A stretch of DNA of 64,000 nt from Paractinoplanes pyxinae. GTDB taxonomy: Bacteria; Actinomycetota; Actinomycetes; Mycobacteriales; Micromonosporaceae. The notes beneath the pieces were generated by a model, which worked only from the letters and a program-made list of their open reading frames with translations, ran no database searches and was not told where the DNA came from. Each line of letters opens with the position of its first letter. Positions within the stretch are counted from its first letter, which is position 1. Shown here piece after piece: positions 26,977 to 34,594 of the stretch. Position numbers and translations under genes: made by a program. The stretch is taken from positions 62,001 to 126,000 of the forward strand of contig NZ_JAPNTZ010000004.1 of the NCBI RefSeq assembly GCF_026626335.1, in the 5' to 3' direction.

Positions 26977-27761
26977 GGGCTCTCCCCGCGTACGCCGGCA
27001 AGCGGTTTTGCCGTTTTGACCAGCCGTAACGCCACGGGCAGGACGGCCGCGCCCATCAGGACGCCGCCCCAGGCCGCCGAGGCGGGCAGGCTCAGGAACA
27101 CCGCGTGGGCGAGCACTGAGGAAGCGTACGTCCAGAACCAGAGACCCAGCATGGGAGCGTCGCCGGCCCGGGGCTCGTGCACCCGCGAGAGGTAGCTCAG
27201 CGCCGTCATCAGCACGATCGCGAAGCCCAGCCAGCCCAGATAGTTGCCGACCGGGATGCCGGGCACGCCGGGCAGGGCCGGAGTGGGGGAGAGCCACCGC
27301 CAGTACCCCTCGGCCACCATCTGCGGGTCGAGGAAGAGATCCCAGGCGGCCAGGCCGAACGCGGCCAGGGCGACGCGGGCCCAGCGGGCGATCGGCAGGC
27401 GCTGCGCGGCCAGCCAGGCCGGCCAGGCCATCCACGTCCAGGCGAGCGGGATGATCAGCGGTACGCCGAGCAGCTTCGGCCCGAGCTGACCCGAGTAGTC
27501 GTAGGTGCCGAACGGGAAGCCGGTGGCCACGCCGATCGCCTCGACCGCGAAGCCGCCCAGGGTGGCCGTGCCGACCAGGGCGAGCGCGGCCCGCGGACCC
27601 CGGCTGAGCAGCGCGTGCGTCACCGACAACACGTAGCCGATCACCACGGTGGCCACGGTGAAGGCGGCCCGCGTCGCACCGGAGGTCAGCGGATAGCAGA
27701 TCTGAGCGAGGACCAGGGCGCCGAGCAGAACCCAGGGCGCCCTTGCTTTAAAGACCGACAA
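26973..27761 (-). CDS. cruF: Carotenoid biosynthesis protein, CruF-type 1',2'-hydratase
   Basis: A 262-residue integral membrane protein of the CruF/DUF422 family, which adds water across the 1',2' double bond at the end of linear carotenoids. Seven or so hydrophobic helices are visible, with the conserved polar stretches GFPFGTYDYSGQLGPKLLGVPL and AWDLFLDPQMVAEGYWRW in overlapping motif form. The start is TTG at 27761, inside the end of the GNAT gene (14-bp overlap); no better start exists in frame. The neighbours are a glycosyltransferase and a desaturase, which fits a myxol- or bacterioruberin-like tailoring route. Confidence 0.88.
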   Translation of the reverse strand: MSVFKARAPWVLLGALVLAQICYPLTSGATRAAFTVATVVIGYVLSVTHALLSRGPRAALALVGTATLGGFAVEAIGVATGFPFGTYDYSGQLGPKLLGVPLIIPLAWTWMAWPAWLAAQRLPIARWARVALAAFGLAAWDLFLDPQMVAEGYWRWLSPTPALPGVPGIPVGNYLGWLGFAIVLMTALSYLSRVHEPRAGDAPMLGLWFWTYASSVLAHAVFLSLPASAAWGGVLMGAAVLPVALRLVKTAKPLAGVRGESP

Positions 27762-28326
27762 TGCCGGGTGCGTCTTCCGCGGGGCGCTCGACGACCGGCA
27801 GGTCGCGGCCGAGGATGGCGAAGGCGCGCTCGTCGCCGGGGAAGTGGAAGTGGCGCAGCACGTCGGCGAAGCCGAACCGGCGGTAGAGCCGCCACGCCCG
27901 CGACTTCTGCTCGTCGGCCTCGGGCGTCGAGAGCAGCACGGTCTCGCCGTCGGCCATGGCCAGCAGCGCGCGCAGCTGCCGGGCGCCGACGCCGTGACCC
28001 TGCGCGGCCGGGCGCACGTGCAGCTCGACGACCTCGAAGCAGTCGCTCAGCCAGCGCTCCCGGTCGTCGTCGCTGAGGTTGGAGCGCACCTGGTCGTGCC
28101 ACCACTGGCCGGGGCCGGACGTGTAGCCGTAGCCGAAGCCGGCCAGCCGCCCGTCGGTGGTGAGGGTCGCGACCGCCCGGAAGCCGGCCCGGCGCACGTG
28201 GGCGCCGATGTACCCGCGGCGGGTCTGCAGCAGCTCCTGGCGGTAGCCCATCGCCTCGCCGTAGACGCTCACCACGTCGTCGAGCCGCCGCAGCAGGTCG
28301 TCCGGCTGCCACGCCACGAGCCTCAT
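27748..28326 (-). CDS. GNAT family N-acetyltransferase
   Basis: A 192-residue acetyl-CoA-dependent transferase. The acetyl-CoA loop is VVELHVRPAAQGHGVGARQLRALL, with LSTPEADEQKSRAWRLYRRFGF as the last conserved part. The ATG lies 7 bp after the upstream stop, and its end overlaps cruF. The acceptor is unknown. Its position inside the carotenoid operon may reflect co-expression only. Confidence 0.85.
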   Translation of the reverse strand: MRLVAWQPDDLLRRLDDVVSVYGEAMGYRQELLQTRRGYIGAHVRRAGFRAVATLTTDGRLAGFGYGYTSGPGQWWHDQVRSNLSDDDRERWLSDCFEVVELHVRPAAQGHGVGARQLRALLAMADGETVLLSTPEADEQKSRAWRLYRRFGFADVLRHFHFPGDERAFAILGRDLPVVERPAEDAPGIVGL

Positions 28327-28333
28327 CGTCGAG

Positions 28334-28975
28334 TCACGCCCCTTTGTTCCAGCCGAGCACGTCGCGGTCGCCCGAGATGTCGTCGACCGCGAATCGGGCG
28401 AAAAGCTCCTCGGCGTACCACCCATCGGTCGGCGTCCGTGCGATCACCGCCCGATGCTCCGGCTGACGGTACGCGAATCGGGCCAGGTCCGCCGCACTGC
28501 GCCACAGGCTGATGGTGCCCTGGAAGCCGATCGGGGCCTCGCCGATGCCGAAGTGCGCCAGCAGGCCGGGCGCTTGATCCACTTCACGGGCCACCGGGGG
28601 GATGGCCTTCCAGAACGCCCGGGCGCGGGTCGGGCGGAGGCGGGCCCGGGTCAGCGCGAGCACCATACCGTCCGTTTTCCGATGTACCGGCTCAAACGGC
28701 TCCCGGCCCGACCAGGTGCCCCGGCTGCTCAGCGGGGTGAGGTCGATCCGGGCCTTGGCGACGGCCAATTTGTCCCAGTTGTGCAGGACGATCGGGCGCT
28801 CGCTGACCGTCACCGCCGCATATCGGGTCAGATCGGCATCGGTGGGGCCGAAGCCGTCGGCCGTGCCGAGGAACTTGGCGAAGCTCGTCCGGTGCGGGCC
28901 GGGGAAGGCCAGGCGGACCATCGCGACCCCCACCCGGTGGCGCGGCACCCGCCAGACGTGCAGCGTGACCGGCAT
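28334..28975 (-). CDS. Spheroidene monooxygenase-like protein (CrtA-like)
   Basis: A 213-residue protein resembling CrtA-type carotenoid oxygenases, which in phototrophs add a keto group at C-2 of acyclic carotenoids. Recognisable features are the N-terminal HVWRVPRHRVGVAM, KFLGTADGFGPTDADL and FKI-like WKAIPPVAREVDQAPGLLA, plus TISLWRSAADLARFAY near the end. It overlaps the YbaK stop by one base (TGATG). Its presence beside CruF- and CruG-like genes points to oxidation of the same carotenoid. The assignment is moderate; related non-carotenoid heme-binding proteins exist. Confidence 0.72.
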   Translation of the reverse strand: MPVTLHVWRVPRHRVGVAMVRLAFPGPHRTSFAKFLGTADGFGPTDADLTRYAAVTVSERPIVLHNWDKLAVAKARIDLTPLSSRGTWSGREPFEPVHRKTDGMVLALTRARLRPTRARAFWKAIPPVAREVDQAPGLLAHFGIGEAPIGFQGTISLWRSAADLARFAYRQPEHRAVIARTPTDGWYAEELFARFAVDDISGDRDVLGWNKGA

Positions 28976-29463
28976 CAGGCCACGTCGGCCGGGGTGCCGG
29001 CGGTGACCCGCACCAGCTCGGCGAAGGTGATCGGGAACACGGCCTGCGGCACCCCGCCGGCCGCCCAGATGTCGCGGTACTGCTCGAGTGCGGAGTCGAC
29101 GAGCGTACGCACGGGCTTGGGGTGACCCAGCGGAGCGACCCCGCCGATCGCCTGCCCGGTGTGCTCGCGGACGAACTCGGGCGTGGCCCGGCGCAGCTTC
29201 GCGATGCCCAGGTCGGCGGCGACCTTGGCCGTGTCGACCCGGTGGGCGCCCGAGGTCAGGACGAGCAGCGGCTCCCCGTCGGCGTCGAAGATCAGCGAGT
29301 TGGCGATCTGGCCGACCTCGATGCACAGCGCCTGCGCGGCCGCCGCCGCGGTGTGCACGGCCGAGTCCAGCACGATCACCATGGACGGGGCGTCGTCGGC
29401 GGTGTGCGCGCCCGCGGCGTCCAGCGCGTCCTGCACGGCGATGACGTTGGGGTGTTCCCTCAT
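28975..29463 (-). CDS. YbaK/EbsC family aminoacyl-tRNA deacylase-like protein
   Basis: A 162-residue protein of the YbaK/ProX superfamily, which hydrolyses wrongly charged aminoacyl-tRNA. The fold's motifs are visible: ALCIEVGQIANSLIF with the conserved Lys replaced by Ile-Glu context, VLTSGAHRVDTAKVA, and the loop IGGVAPLGHPKPV. It starts 10 bp after the flavoprotein gene and overlaps the next. The exact substrate tRNA is unknown. Its place in a pigment operon is odd and probably reflects co-transcription. Confidence 0.85.
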   Translation of the reverse strand: MREHPNVIAVQDALDAAGAHTADDAPSMVIVLDSAVHTAAAAAQALCIEVGQIANSLIFDADGEPLLVLTSGAHRVDTAKVAADLGIAKLRRATPEFVREHTGQAIGGVAPLGHPKPVRTLVDSALEQYRDIWAAGGVPQAVFPITFAELVRVTAGTPADVA

Positions 29464-29473
29464 CAGCCCATTC

Positions 29474-30736
29474 TCACCACCCGAACCGTTCCCGGTGCAG
29501 GCGGGCCGGGGGTACGCCCACCCGGCGGGCGGCCCGGAACACCGACGCGGCCCAGGCGTCGGGCCCGCAGACGTACACGTCGTGACCGGCGATGTCGGGG
29601 GCCAGCGAGCGCAGCGCCTCGGCGTCGTCGTAGTCGGCGTACTCGGCCGGCAGCCACGAACCCGCCTCGGCGCGCGGCCCGACCAGAGGCACCAGCCGCA
29701 CGCCGCGGTGCTCGGCCAGCCACTCGAGCTCCTTGAGGAAGGCCACCTCGTGCGGATGGCGGGTGCGGTAGACGAGGGTCGCCCGGCCCGGCTCGTACGG
29801 CAGGTCCCAGAGCAGTGCCAGCAGCGGCGTCACCCCGGTCCCGCAGGCCAGCATCGTCACGGCGCCGCCGGCGTAGGTGGTCGCGGTCATCCGGCCGTAC
29901 GGGCCCTCGATCAGCACCCGCGTGCCCGGGCGTAGCGCGGCCACCCGGGCAGTGCCGTCGCCGACGACTTTCACCGTGATCCGCAGGCTGTCGCTGCGCG
30001 GCGGCCCCGACAGCGAGAAGGGATGGCCGCGCAGGCTGCCCCGCCCGTCGAGGAAGCGCCAGACGAAGAACTGCCCGGCCCGCGCCGGCAGCCGGTCGAG
30101 CCGCCGCCCACTCAGATAGACCGAGACCAGACCGGGCGCCTCCGGGTCGACGTGCTCTACGGTCAGCCGGTGCCGCAGCGTGCGCCACGCCGGCAGTCCG
30201 AGGCGGAAGACGAGGATCGAGCCGGCGGCGATCGCGTACAGGCTCCACCAGTACGCCCGCGCCACGGGGGAGCGGAAGTCGCTGCCCAGCAGCAACATGT
30301 GCGGCAGGGCCAGGCCGATGCCCAGGTAGGCGTACAGATGCAGCAGGTGCCACGACTCGTACCGCAGCCGCCGGCGCACGCCCCGCACCGAGGTGACCAC
30401 GACCAGGATCAACGCGATCAGAGCGGCATAGGCCCACAGCATCCCGGGGTCCGAGGCCCTCATCCCGTACGCGGTGACGGCGAGCACGACATGGCCGGCC
30501 AGCAGCAGGAACGACGCGAAGCCGGTCCACCGGTGCCACCGCGCGAGAGTGTCCTGGCCGTACGCCCGCTCGACCCACGGGATGCGCGCCAGCAGCACGA
30601 CCTGGAGCAGCAGCAGGTCGGCCGACCACAACGCGGCCAGCCGCCCCCACGCGGCGAGCCCGGCCGGCGCGTCGTCCAGCCCGATCGTCCACAGTGCCGT
30701 GACGATGAGCAGGGAGAGGGCCGCCGTGATGCGCAC
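29474..30736 (-). CDS. Ferric reductase-like transmembrane flavoprotein
   Basis: A 420-residue membrane oxidoreductase. Residues 1-200 hold about six helices with paired histidines typical of heme-binding ferric reductase/NOX-like domains (ARWHRWTGFASF, LAGHVVLAV, SWHLLHLYAYLGIG). An FAD domain follows (RAGQFFVWRFLD, HPFSLSGPP), then an NAD(P) domain (MLACGTGVTPLLALL, VYVCGPDAW). I chose GTG at 30736, since TACGGT lies 7 nt upstream; a TTG at 30787 would add 17 basic residues. It heads a seven-gene minus-strand operon through the carotenoid genes and could supply electrons to the oxygenase or desaturase steps. Confidence 0.85.
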   Translation of the reverse strand: MRITAALSLLIVTALWTIGLDDAPAGLAAWGRLAALWSADLLLLQVVLLARIPWVERAYGQDTLARWHRWTGFASFLLLAGHVVLAVTAYGMRASDPGMLWAYAALIALILVVVTSVRGVRRRLRYESWHLLHLYAYLGIGLALPHMLLLGSDFRSPVARAYWWSLYAIAAGSILVFRLGLPAWRTLRHRLTVEHVDPEAPGLVSVYLSGRRLDRLPARAGQFFVWRFLDGRGSLRGHPFSLSGPPRSDSLRITVKVVGDGTARVAALRPGTRVLIEGPYGRMTATTYAGGAVTMLACGTGVTPLLALLWDLPYEPGRATLVYRTRHPHEVAFLKELEWLAEHRGVRLVPLVGPRAEAGSWLPAEYADYDDAEALRSLAPDIAGHDVYVCGPDAWAASVFRAARRVGVPPARLHRERFGW

Positions 30737-30743
30737 CCGCCGG

Positions 30744-30749
30744 ACCGTA
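30744..30749 (-). promoter_or_regulatory. -10 element for leaderless flavoprotein/carotenoid operon
   Basis: TACGGT on the minus strand, 7 nt before the GTG at 30736. Confidence 0.45.
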
Positions 30750-30810
30750 CGTTTCCGCCGGCCCCGGCGGCAGGGGCTCGTGAACAAGCCCTCGGTTCGC
30801 CGGATTTCCG

Positions 30811-31608
30811 TTATCCGCGGACGCCGGTGGCCTCTTCACTGGCGGCCCAGAGCGCGGCCGCGGCGGCCGGGTCGCTCGCGTGGGGCGCCGGCTTCCTGAG
30901 GCGGCGGCTCTCGTCGTAGTAGCCGCCGTTGGTCACGTTGCCGTTGGTCGCCAGCCAGACCAGCAGCGCGCCCGCCTTCTCGGGCGTGACCAGGAAAGGC
31001 GCGTACTTGTAGAAGAACCGGGTCGCCTTGCCCGCCCCGAAGTTGCTGCGCACGACGCCGGGGTGGAACGAGACGCTGGTGATGTCCGGCCAGCGGCGGG
31101 CGGCCTCGGCGGCGAACAGGATGTTGGCCGTCTTGGCGGCGCCGTACGCGGGGAAGGCGCGGTACTTGGCCGGGTCGCCGACCAGGTCGTCCGGGTCGGG
31201 CGCGCCGCGCATGTGGGCGCGGGAGGCCGTGTTGACCACGCGGCCGCCGCTGAGCCGGTCGCGGAGCAGGTGGGTGAGCAGGAACGGGGCCAGGTGGTTG
31301 CCCTGGATGGTGGCCTCGAAGCCGTCCTTCGTACGGCGGTAGTGCTCGACCATGCCGCCGGCGTTGTTGGCCAGGATGTCGATCTTCGGGTGCTGCTCTT
31401 TTATCTGCGCGGCGAGGTCGCGTACCTGGTCGAGGTCCTCGAAGTCGGCTTTCATGACCGTCGCGTTTTGTACCCTTCGTGCCGCTTGCTCGAGGCGCTC
31501 GGGCGTCCGGCCGACCAGCACCACCTCGTCGCCCGCGGCGGCGAACTGCTCGGCCGCCGCCAGCCCGATGCCCGAGCTGCCGCCGGTGATGACCACTGTC
31601 CGGCTCAT
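30811..31608 (-). CDS. SDR family NAD(P)-dependent oxidoreductase
   Basis: A 265-residue short-chain dehydrogenase. The cofactor motif is VVITGGSSGIGLAAAEQFAAAG, then ILANNAG, and the catalytic residues are Ser in NTASRAHM and YGAAK (Tyr-x3-Lys). It resembles the retinol dehydrogenase-like group. The ATG at 31608 is preceded by AGGGGGA at 5 nt. It is divergent from a MarR-GNAT fusion with a palindromic operator between them. The substrate is unknown. Confidence 0.9.
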   Translation of the reverse strand: MSRTVVITGGSSGIGLAAAEQFAAAGDEVVLVGRTPERLEQAARRVQNATVMKADFEDLDQVRDLAAQIKEQHPKIDILANNAGGMVEHYRRTKDGFEATIQGNHLAPFLLTHLLRDRLSGGRVVNTASRAHMRGAPDPDDLVGDPAKYRAFPAYGAAKTANILFAAEAARRWPDITSVSFHPGVVRSNFGAGKATRFFYKYAPFLVTPEKAGALLVWLATNGNVTNGGYYDESRRLRKPAPHASDPAAAAALWAASEEATGVRG

Positions 31609-31628
31609 GGTTCCCCCTGAAATATTTC

Positions 31629-31644
31629 TCTGACTATGGTCAGA
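31629..31644. promoter_or_regulatory. Palindromic operator between SDR and MarR-GNAT genes
   Basis: TCTGAC-TATG-GTCAGA (31629-31644), a perfect 6-bp inverted repeat. It overlaps TATGGT (31635-31640), a likely -10 lying 8 nt before the GTG at 31649. It can serve both divergent genes. Confidence 0.6.
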
Positions 31645-31648
31645 GGTC

Positions 31649-32515
31649 GTGGACCAGATCGAGCTCGTGCGTGACTTCAACCGGTTCTACACGCAGCGCC
31701 TCGGCGTGCTCAACGATCATTACCTGGGGCAGGGCCGCCCGCTCGGCGAGGCGCGCCTGCTGTTCGAGATCGGCGACGGGGCCGACCTGCGCGAGCTGCG
31801 GTCCCGGCTCGGGCTCGACTCCGGCTACCTGAGCCGGATGCTGCGCTCGCTCGGCGCGGCGGGCCTGGTCACGGTCGGGTCCCATCCGTCCGACGGCCGG
31901 GTGCGCACAGCGACCCTGACCCCGGCCGGGCGCCGCGAGCGGGCCGACCTGGAGGCGCGCTCCCGCGACAGCGTGGCCGCGCTGCTCGACCCGCTCACCC
32001 CGGCTCAGCGGGAGCGGTTGCTGGAGGCGCAGGCCTCTGTGCGCCGCCTGACCCGGCTGGCCACCATCACGATCGAAGCCGTGCCGGACGACACCGCTTC
32101 CGCCCGGGCCTGCCTGCACGCGTACGCCGGGGAACTGGACCTTCGCTTCCCCGAGGGATACGACCCGGCCACGCTGATCGCGCCCGGAACGCTCACCGAG
32201 GGCGCGTTCCTGCTGGCCCGCGAGGCCGAGCAGCCGGTCGGCTGCGGCTTGTGGCAGGGCGCCGGGCCGATCGCCGAGATCCGGCACGTGTGGGTGAGCC
32301 CGGACGCGCGCGGCCTCGGGCTGGGACGGCGGCTGCTGACCGCGATCGAACAGGACGCGGCCGCCCACGGCATCACGACGGTCCGGCTGGGCACCCATCC
32401 GGTTCTGACCGAGGCGATCGCCCTCTATCGCGCCAGTGGCTACCGCGCGATCCCGGCGTACGGCTCGTCGCCCTACGATCAGCTGGCCTTCGAGAAACGA
32501 CTGCAGGCGACGTAA
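31649..32515 (+). CDS. MarR-GNAT fusion regulator/acetyltransferase
   Basis: A 288-residue two-domain protein. Residues 1-140 form a MarR winged helix (LLFEIGDGADLRELRSRL, GYLSRMLRSLGAAGLV, wing SHPSDGRVRTATLTPAG). Residues 145-288 form a GNAT acetyltransferase with the acetyl-CoA loop RHVWVSPDARGLGLGRRLL and the terminal YRASGYRAIPAYG. Such fusions are known in actinobacteria. The divergent SDR gene and the shared palindrome suggest local control. The acetyl acceptor is unknown. Confidence 0.88.
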   Translation: MDQIELVRDFNRFYTQRLGVLNDHYLGQGRPLGEARLLFEIGDGADLRELRSRLGLDSGYLSRMLRSLGAAGLVTVGSHPSDGRVRTATLTPAGRRERADLEARSRDSVAALLDPLTPAQRERLLEAQASVRRLTRLATITIEAVPDDTASARACLHAYAGELDLRFPEGYDPATLIAPGTLTEGAFLLAREAEQPVGCGLWQGAGPIAEIRHVWVSPDARGLGLGRRLLTAIEQDAAAHGITTVRLGTHPVLTEAIALYRASGYRAIPAYGSSPYDQLAFEKRLQAT

Positions 32516-32576
32516 CGATTCTTGTCGGACCTCGCCGGTACCGTGTCCCAAGTCGATCCTGCGGGAGGTGAGGCTG

Positions 32577-34547
32577 GTGAAAGATGCACCTTTCGTTCGC
32601 CGGACCCGCGGGAGGTCCAAGGCTAAGAACTGGCGGCGCGATCGGGACGCACCCGTCGCGGTGATGCGGCTGGAACTCGATGCCTCTGATGCGCGAGCTC
32701 GCCGCCGGGTCGAAAAGATGTTCATGGCCGCGTTCCGGCTTCGTCGGGCGGCGCAGCTACAGGCCAGGTCGCGTGTGGATGCCCATTGGGCTGCGCCGCG
32801 CCTGCGCGCATCGGATGCCAAGGCGGCTCGAGCTCGGTTCGGTTTGTCGCGCAAGATGCTGGAAGCAGCGGTCTGTCGGCATGTTGAAGCAAGCAGGTGG
32901 ATGCGCGAGCATCTGACCAAGGCCCTCGCCATGCATCTCGCTGACGAAGTGTGGGAGTCCTGCGACCGGCATCTTTTCCCGGACAGCAGCGGCCGCAGGC
33001 ACGGCCGGCCCCGCGCAGGTCAGTGGTTCGACTTCACCCGGATTCCCGGCCGCGCGAAGTCGCACACGAAACCACGCACCTGGGAGACGTTTCGGCTCGT
33101 CGGAGCCCTCGACGGTCACGCCGCCGCGTTTCCGGCGCGACTGTTGGGATCCGCGGTCACCCAGCCTGCCGTCATGCCGCCGCCGGTCAAACCCGAGGGT
33201 GGCTGGTGGCAGTACGAGGGACCGCTCGCCGTTGTGTTCACGGGATTGCCCGCCGGAGACCTCGTCTTACCCGTGCGGCTTCCGCAGGGCGCGCGTCGAT
33301 GGCCGCGGTTGCGCCACTTCCTTGCGGAGCCGTCAGTTTGGCACAAGATCGACTTGACTCGCGTGCAAGATCATCGCGCTCCTGGCGGCTGGCGCTATTA
33401 CGCCCACTTGATGGTCCTCGCGCCAGGCTGGACGAGTTCAGCCGTGGCCGCCGACCGTGCTGCCGCGCCTCGGGACCGGGTTGCCGGCGTGGACGGCAAC
33501 GTCTCGAATCTCGCCGTCGTGTCCATGCCTGCGACTGCTGGGGGCGACGTGGCCAGCAGCTATGTGACCGTGACCGCCCAACAGAGTACTGGCGCGCTGG
33601 ATGCCGCGGCGACCGCACGGCGACGGCAGCGCGCATTGGATCGGTCTCGGCGCAACACCAATCCGGACCAATACCGGCCGAGCGTCCGGCAAGCCGTTCG
33701 AGCCGCGCGCCGTCAAAGTGCAGGCTTGCCGGCACGGACGATCGACACGCCGACTGGGGCGCGTGCGAGTGACACACTAGGCCGTCCGAAACGCGCGTAC
33801 CGGCACGACAACTTGTCCGCGGCATACCGTCGGACGCGCGCGCTTCACGCCGCGGAATGCCGTGCCTTATCACAGGCGAAAAAGCACCGCGCTCGTGACA
33901 TCGCCGGTCAGATCGTGCGCGTGCACGGCCCCAACTTGATTGTCGAGCACGTGAACATGAGTTCCTGGGCTCACTTGTGGGGACGCCGTATCGCGTTGTT
34001 CAGCCCCGGCATGCTCGTGACCGCGCTCGGCCGGGAAGCATGCGCGGCGGGCGGGCGGTTGGTGCGGGCCGGCACCGGCCAGACCGCCCTCTCCCAGCAT
34101 TGTGTCTGCGGCCATCGCCAGAAGAAGCCCCTCGCCCAGCGTGTTCACCGCTGCGCCGCATGCGGGCTGGTTGCAGATCGGGATCTGGTGTCCGCGGCAC
34201 TCGCCGCGTGTGTGCGCCTGACTGATCCAGATGATCCGCGCACAGCACGCTTGGACGTGACTCTCGTTGCTCTACTACGGCAACGAGTTGCAGGGCAGCA
34301 AGAGGCCCTGATCCGGTCAACCGCACCCGCCCTCGTCCCGGTATCCACGGGGAAGACGGTAGGGGCGGCAGCCACCCTTCGGGTGGCCTCTGCCGGACAA
34401 ACGATCCCCGCAGACGGGTGTGCCACCCCCGATGAGATCCGTGCCGCACGCGGCACCGGGACCACGCGGACTCACACCCCCGTTGAGCGGAGTCGGTCGA
34501 TCCAGGCCGGCGGTCAGAGCCGTAGGCGACTACGACTCGACTCTTAG
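32577..34547 (+). CDS. TnpB-like RuvC nuclease (IS605 OrfB family), large stand-alone form
   Basis: A 656-residue protein with the TnpB/OrfB C-terminal core. RuvC-I is VAGVDGNVSNLAVV (Asp near 306), RuvC-II is LIVEHVNMSSW (Glu near 457) and RuvC-III is ADRDLVSAAL (Asp 534/536), so the catalytic triad looks intact. A zinc ribbon CVCG with CAACG precedes the last motif. It is much longer than the usual 400 residues, with about 300 residues before RuvC-I, a 150-residue span between RuvC-I and II, and a 110-residue low-complexity tail. GTG at 32577 has GGGAGG 8 nt upstream. No tnpA is present. TnpB proteins are RNA-guided DNA nucleases; that activity is inferred. Codon use is less GC-biased than the neighbours, which suggests transfer. 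Confidence 0.82.
   Translation: MKDAPFVRRTRGRSKAKNWRRDRDAPVAVMRLELDASDARARRRVEKMFMAAFRLRRAAQLQARSRVDAHWAAPRLRASDAKAARARFGLSRKMLEAAVCRHVEASRWMREHLTKALAMHLADEVWESCDRHLFPDSSGRRHGRPRAGQWFDFTRIPGRAKSHTKPRTWETFRLVGALDGHAAAFPARLLGSAVTQPAVMPPPVKPEGGWWQYEGPLAVVFTGLPAGDLVLPVRLPQGARRWPRLRHFLAEPSVWHKIDLTRVQDHRAPGGWRYYAHLMVLAPGWTSSAVAADRAAAPRDRVAGVDGNVSNLAVVSMPATAGGDVASSYVTVTAQQSTGALDAAATARRRQRALDRSRRNTNPDQYRPSVRQAVRAARRQSAGLPARTIDTPTGARASDTLGRPKRAYRHDNLSAAYRRTRALHAAECRALSQAKKHRARDIAGQIVRVHGPNLIVEHVNMSSWAHLWGRRIALFSPGMLVTALGREACAAGGRLVRAGTGQTALSQHCVCGHRQKKPLAQRVHRCAACGLVADRDLVSAALAACVRLTDPDDPRTARLDVTLVALLRQRVAGQQEALIRSTAPALVPVSTGKTVGAAATLRVASAGQTIPADGCATPDEIRAARGTGTTRTHTPVERSRSIQAGGQSRRRLRLDS
34330..34547 (+). 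ncRNA. Candidate omega-RNA (guide RNA scaffold) overlapping the 3' end of the TnpB-like gene
   Basis: Several strong stems lie in the last 200 bp of the gene. GCCACCC/GGGTGGC (34371-34387) has a UUCG-type cap and is extended by GGCA/TGCC (34367-34394). TCTGC/GCAGA lies at 34389-34414. GTGCCG-CACG-CGGCAC lies at 34441-34456. Omega-RNAs of TnpB systems come from exactly this place, with the guide taken from sequence just past the element end. The 3' boundary is not visible to me; I set it at the stop codon. Confidence 0.4.
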
Positions 34548-34582
34548 TACTTTAGGCCGGTCCGATTCCAGGGCGTTCTTCG

Positions 34583-34588
34583 TACGAT
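34583..34588 (+). promoter_or_regulatory. -10 element for leaderless histidine kinase gene
   Basis: TACGAT, 6 nt before the GTG at 34595. Confidence 0.5.
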
Positions 34589-34594
34589 CGTGGC

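Noticed and set aside
32516..34594. Complete IS605 element with terminal repeats
   Set aside because: I could not find matching ends, a target duplication or tnpA, so only the nuclease gene and the 3' structures are reported.
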